This document shows positions 21,139 through 23,946 of a stretch of DNA of 23,946 bases, piece by piece. The stretch covers positions 1 through 23,946 of IMG/VR virus record IMGVR_UViG_3300044799_000425; one strand, given 5' to 3'. This DNA is from a virus. The notes beneath the pieces are model-generated. The model worked only from the letters and a program-made list of their open reading frames with translations. It did no database searches and had not been told where the DNA came from. How positions within the stretch are numbered: the first letter of the stretch is position 1; each line of letters begins with the position of its first letter. A program made the position numbers and the translations under genes.

Positions 21139-23769
21139 ATGGCATTTGAAACTGGAAAGGGATTAAAGTCCTTAGAGATAACGCCATCGGGTGGGATGAA
21201 CGAGATCTCTGCCGTAACCGCAATACCTTCAAATCAGGCCCTTCTCATGGAGAACTGGCGAATAAGCACCGACGGCGCGAGAATCGAGAAACGAGACGGC
21301 CTTACCCTTGTCCATGACGGCTTCACGACCGACGTTTACGGCTTTACGACCTACTATGATGCTACGCCGGCCTTCTGCCAACTTGCAATCTGCGAAGATA
21401 AAATCTGGAGAAAGACAGGATCCGGAAGCTGGGCTACAATTCATACCTGGTCTTCTTCTCTGGCCCATCCCCTGCGTCCGATTGAGATTCAGGGGAAGCA
21501 ATTCATCATAAGCGAAATCCAAAACAAGATGATCCTTGGCGCCGGAACCGTCGTTCAGGCGGGGATAACCGCCCCTACGACAATCCCGACCCTCACGGCC
21601 TCTTTTGAGGAAACATTACTCGCTGAGGACTGCGCGGTGATAACCGATTGGACGGACGCCGACGCCGGCTCCGGCGCCACATCTCAGGCAACTTACGACA
21701 GCAAGAGCACGATGAAGTTCCTGAATACAGGGGCTTCGGGAGACATCTCCTCAAGATACAGGACGGTCACTGGGCTCGGCCCGGAATACGGAGTCGAACT
21801 TTCCGTCTATTTCGATACGCTTGGAGCCAAGGCCGCCAATGATTATTTCATTCTTTCCATCAGAAACGGCAGGGTCCACTTCCAGCTCATTGTCGATTCA
21901 AACGACGTTTATGTCAAAAACGGGACCGACTGGGTCTCTGCGGGAGTGAAAGTTTATCAGGATAAGTGGGTAACTCTTAAGTTCTATGTCAACTCGGTAG
22001 AACCCGGAGAGGAATACTGCGAAGTTTTCATGGACGGGGTCTCCGTAGGCGAGTATTACGTCATCTGCCCGGATACAACGAGTTCCGGCAAGGTTCAGGT
22101 CAGTCTTTACGGGTCTTCCGCGGCGACAACCGCCTACCTGGATTATATCAACATCGGATCGACCGCCGGCGGGAAGATCACGGGGATGAGGCGCTATGCC
22201 GTCGCCTTCGCCAGATCCGGGAACTATGGAAACCTGAGCAATCCCATAAAATCTCTTGTCGGGAGCAAGACGTTTGTGGGATCCGGCCTCAACGACATGA
22301 CGCCGGGCGGGGTCTATACTGCCGATGTCAATAAAAACATCCGGGTTCAGATCGACGCCGTCGGCGCGACGGACACAATGAAGTGGTCGGAAGATAACGG
22401 CGTCACCTGGGTTTCTACGGGGATCCCCCTGACCACGACGGTTTACCTTTCCTATGGGATAGAACTGGTCTTCGTAGCGACGACGGGGCATACGATTAAC
22501 GAGTATTGGAATTTCACCTGTTCGGCCCTAGCTGTCGACTGCGTTCATCAGAAAGTCAGCTTCGCCTCAATCCCGGTTTCGACGGACGCACAGGTCAATC
22601 AACGGCATATCTTTAGGACCCTGGCCGGCGGAGAGGATTATTTCCTTGTCGCAATCATAAACGATAATACCACTACAACTTTTGTCGACAACCTTCATGA
22701 TACAGCCCTGGGTGTGGACATGGAAGAGGACCATGACATCGTTCCCTTGGGGAAATATTTTACCTGGTGGGATGACAGGCTCTGGGTCGCGGACGAAGAT
22801 GACAACCTCGTCTATTATTCAAAGACAAGTGTTCCCGATGCTTTCTATATTGCAGTCAACTGGGTCTCCGCAAAATCCGGAGAAACCCAAGATGTCATCA
22901 CGGGCATCCACCCCTATAAATCCTATCTCTATGTTTTCAAGAGAAACAGTATAAAATACATTGTCAAAAAGGATGACGGAAGCTATGGGATCTACGACTG
23001 CGAATCGGATCACGGATGCCGGGCTCCATGGTCCATTGTCGGAGCCAACGACCTTCTGACCTTTCTCAGCGAACGTGGCTGGGAATCCTTCAACGGATGC
23101 AGCCCCTACCCGATCCCGATTTCCAAACCCATTGAAAGAACTTTTAAAACGATAGACGATACGAAGCTCGACTTTATCTGCGCCGCCCATCACAGAAAAT
23201 ATAATGAGATCCTGCTTACGATCTCAGACCGCACAAGCGGGTCCGCGAGAACCGCAGTTTGCAATTACATGAATACCGGCGATTATCTTTTCTACTGGCA
23301 TAAGACGCCGAGCTTCCTGGGGGAGGCAAGAGATTCGTCTAAAAGACGCCAACTTTACATGGGGACGCGGGATGGGTATGTCTATAAAGTTGACAGCGGA
23401 ACACAGGATGATGCAACGAACATAACGGCAAAAATAAGGCTCCCCTGGATAAAGGGGCCTACGTACCAATACTGGAGGCATCTCGAAATCGAGCATGAAT
23501 GCCCCACGGGAAACACCCTGACGCTCAATATGTATATCAACATGGATAAGGATGTCTTTAGGACAAAATCTTTCACGGGCGCGACGCCGTCTGCTACCGA
23601 CCAGGACTACCGCTGGCCAATAAAGGACAAGATGGAAATGGCACTCCGGGGAAAGTACGCGGCCATAGAACTGACGAATGCCGAGAATCTTGGGAGTTCT
23701 CTCAAGATTAATTTATTGAAGATCTTCTATCAGGATATGAGGAGAGAGGGGAAGGTCACTCCTGATTAA
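21139..23769 (+). CDS. nozzle-like tail hub protein with inserted domains
   Basis: 876 residues, a few bases after the adaptor stop. The N-terminus (GLKSLEITPSGGMNEISA...NQALLMENWRIS, GARIEKRDGL) and the repeated D-x-L-W-V-A-D-x-D-x-N-L-V-Y-Y-S pattern (about 550-565) are typical of the beta-propeller nozzle proteins below the adaptor in podoviruses. A LamG/concanavalin-like beta sandwich appears inserted at about 154-334 (including ISIRNGRVHFQLIV-type strands, KWVTLKFYVNS, YCEVFMDGVSVGEY). A second small domain at about 374-460 (DTMKWSEDNGVTW, TTGHTINEYWNFTC) resembles repeats found in several phage proteins. These may bind host glycans. Function as a tail nozzle is inferred from architecture and position. 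Confidence 0.82.
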   Translation: MAFETGKGLKSLEITPSGGMNEISAVTAIPSNQALLMENWRISTDGARIEKRDGLTLVHDGFTTDVYGFTTYYDATPAFCQLAICEDKIWRKTGSGSWATIHTWSSSLAHPLRPIEIQGKQFIISEIQNKMILGAGTVVQAGITAPTTIPTLTASFEETLLAEDCAVITDWTDADAGSGATSQATYDSKSTMKFLNTGASGDISSRYRTVTGLGPEYGVELSVYFDTLGAKAANDYFILSIRNGRVHFQLIVDSNDVYVKNGTDWVSAGVKVYQDKWVTLKFYVNSVEPGEEYCEVFMDGVSVGEYYVICPDTTSSGKVQVSLYGSSAATTAYLDYINIGSTAGGKITGMRRYAVAFARSGNYGNLSNPIKSLVGSKTFVGSGLNDMTPGGVYTADVNKNIRVQIDAVGATDTMKWSEDNGVTWVSTGIPLTTTVYLSYGIELVFVATTGHTINEYWNFTCSALAVDCVHQKVSFASIPVSTDAQVNQRHIFRTLAGGEDYFLVAIINDNTTTTFVDNLHDTALGVDMEEDHDIVPLGKYFTWWDDRLWVADEDDNLVYYSKTSVPDAFYIAVNWVSAKSGETQDVITGIHPYKSYLYVFKRNSIKYIVKKDDGSYGIYDCESDHGCRAPWSIVGANDLLTFLSERGWESFNGCSPYPIPISKPIERTFKTIDDTKLDFICAAHHRKYNEILLTISDRTSGSARTAVCNYMNTGDYLFYWHKTPSFLGEARDSSKRRQLYMGTRDGYVYKVDSGTQDDATNITAKIRLPWIKGPTYQYWRHLEIEHECPTGNTLTLNMYINMDKDVFRTKSFTGATPSATDQDYRWPIKDKMEMALRGKYAAIELTNAENLGSSLKINLLKIFYQDMRREGKVTPD

Positions 23770-23778
23770 GTGAATGAA

Positions 23779-23946
23779 ATGCCGGAACTAGAGCTGACCG
23801 TTAAGAATCCTTGGATGGACAAGGATTTTAATGTCTGTGCCCTTAAATCTAAAACGGGTACGGTTCCGGTTGGCCTTACCTTAGATGGCGTTGCCGGGGC
23901 TAATGGACCCAGTGGGATTGCTGGGGCGGCTGGAGTTATAGGCGGC
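23779..23946 (+). CDS. start of a collagen-like tail fibre protein (partial)
   Basis: 56 codons run off the right edge. ATG is used; an in-frame GTG at 23770 directly after the upstream stop is an alternative, and neither has a strong ribosome site. After about 36 residues (MPELELTVKNPWMDKDFNVC...) a Gly-X-Y repeat begins: GVA GAN GPS GIA GAA GVI GG. Collagen-like triple helices are common in phage fibres and would place receptor-binding domains outward. Only the opening is visible. Confidence 0.68.
   Translation, partial: MPELELTVKNPWMDKDFNVCALKSKTGTVPVGLTLDGVAGANGPSGIAGAAGVIGG

Noticed and set aside
1-23946. tRNA genes, integrase, repressor, attachment site, lysis genes
   Set aside because: I looked for them and saw no supporting sequence; they may lie outside the window.

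Overview
The window looks like part of a double-stranded DNA bacteriophage or prophage genome. It holds a complete virion assembly series in canonical order: small terminase, large terminase, portal, scaffold, major capsid protein, head accessory proteins, head-tail adaptor, a nozzle-like tail hub, and the start of a collagen-like fibre. An adaptor followed directly by a large beta-propeller-like tail protein, with no tape measure or tail tube gene in between, suggests a short-tailed (podovirus-like) virion. Genes are tightly packed, mostly with ATGA/GTGA/TTGA overlaps and clear Shine-Dalgarno sequences, so the host is a bacterium. No host genus can be named. No tRNA, integrase, repressor, polymerase, helicase or lysis gene is visible.

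Layout. Positions 1-5877 form one leftward operon of about 15 small genes. Reading from the promoter, these are a run of small conserved phage proteins of unknown function, then an exported coiled-coil protein, a putative DNA-binding protein, a RecT-like annealing protein and a Cas4/RecB-like PD-(D/E)XK nuclease that runs off the left edge. The last two form a likely two-component recombination module. Positions 5878-6295 are a divergent AT-rich control region. It contains two sets of three 19-bp repeats, a perfect 12-bp palindrome, a dyad around a -35 box, and back-to-back promoters. Positions 6296-9375 form a rightward early operon of small unknown proteins around a short C5-cytosine DNA methyltransferase. 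Positions 9502-23946 carry a small protein, a tandem pair of paralogous proteins, and the packaging and structural genes. A rho-independent terminator lies after the capsid and its small companion gene.

The most notable signal is a repeated promoter-like element, GGTTGAC-N15-CGTGAT(A/G)GTA. It occurs four times with identical spacing: once leftward in front of the leftward operon and three times rightward at 6251, 6551 and 7402. In three of the four cases the first start codon lies only 20-21 bases beyond the first base of the -10 box, implying very short mRNA leaders. In two cases the element is embedded in the 3' end of the preceding gene. The methyltransferase has its own copy upstream plus a long hairpin in its leader, so it appears to be under separate control. 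Together with the iteron-like arrays, this suggests that the 5.9-7.4 kb region is the regulatory switch, and possibly the origin, of this virus.
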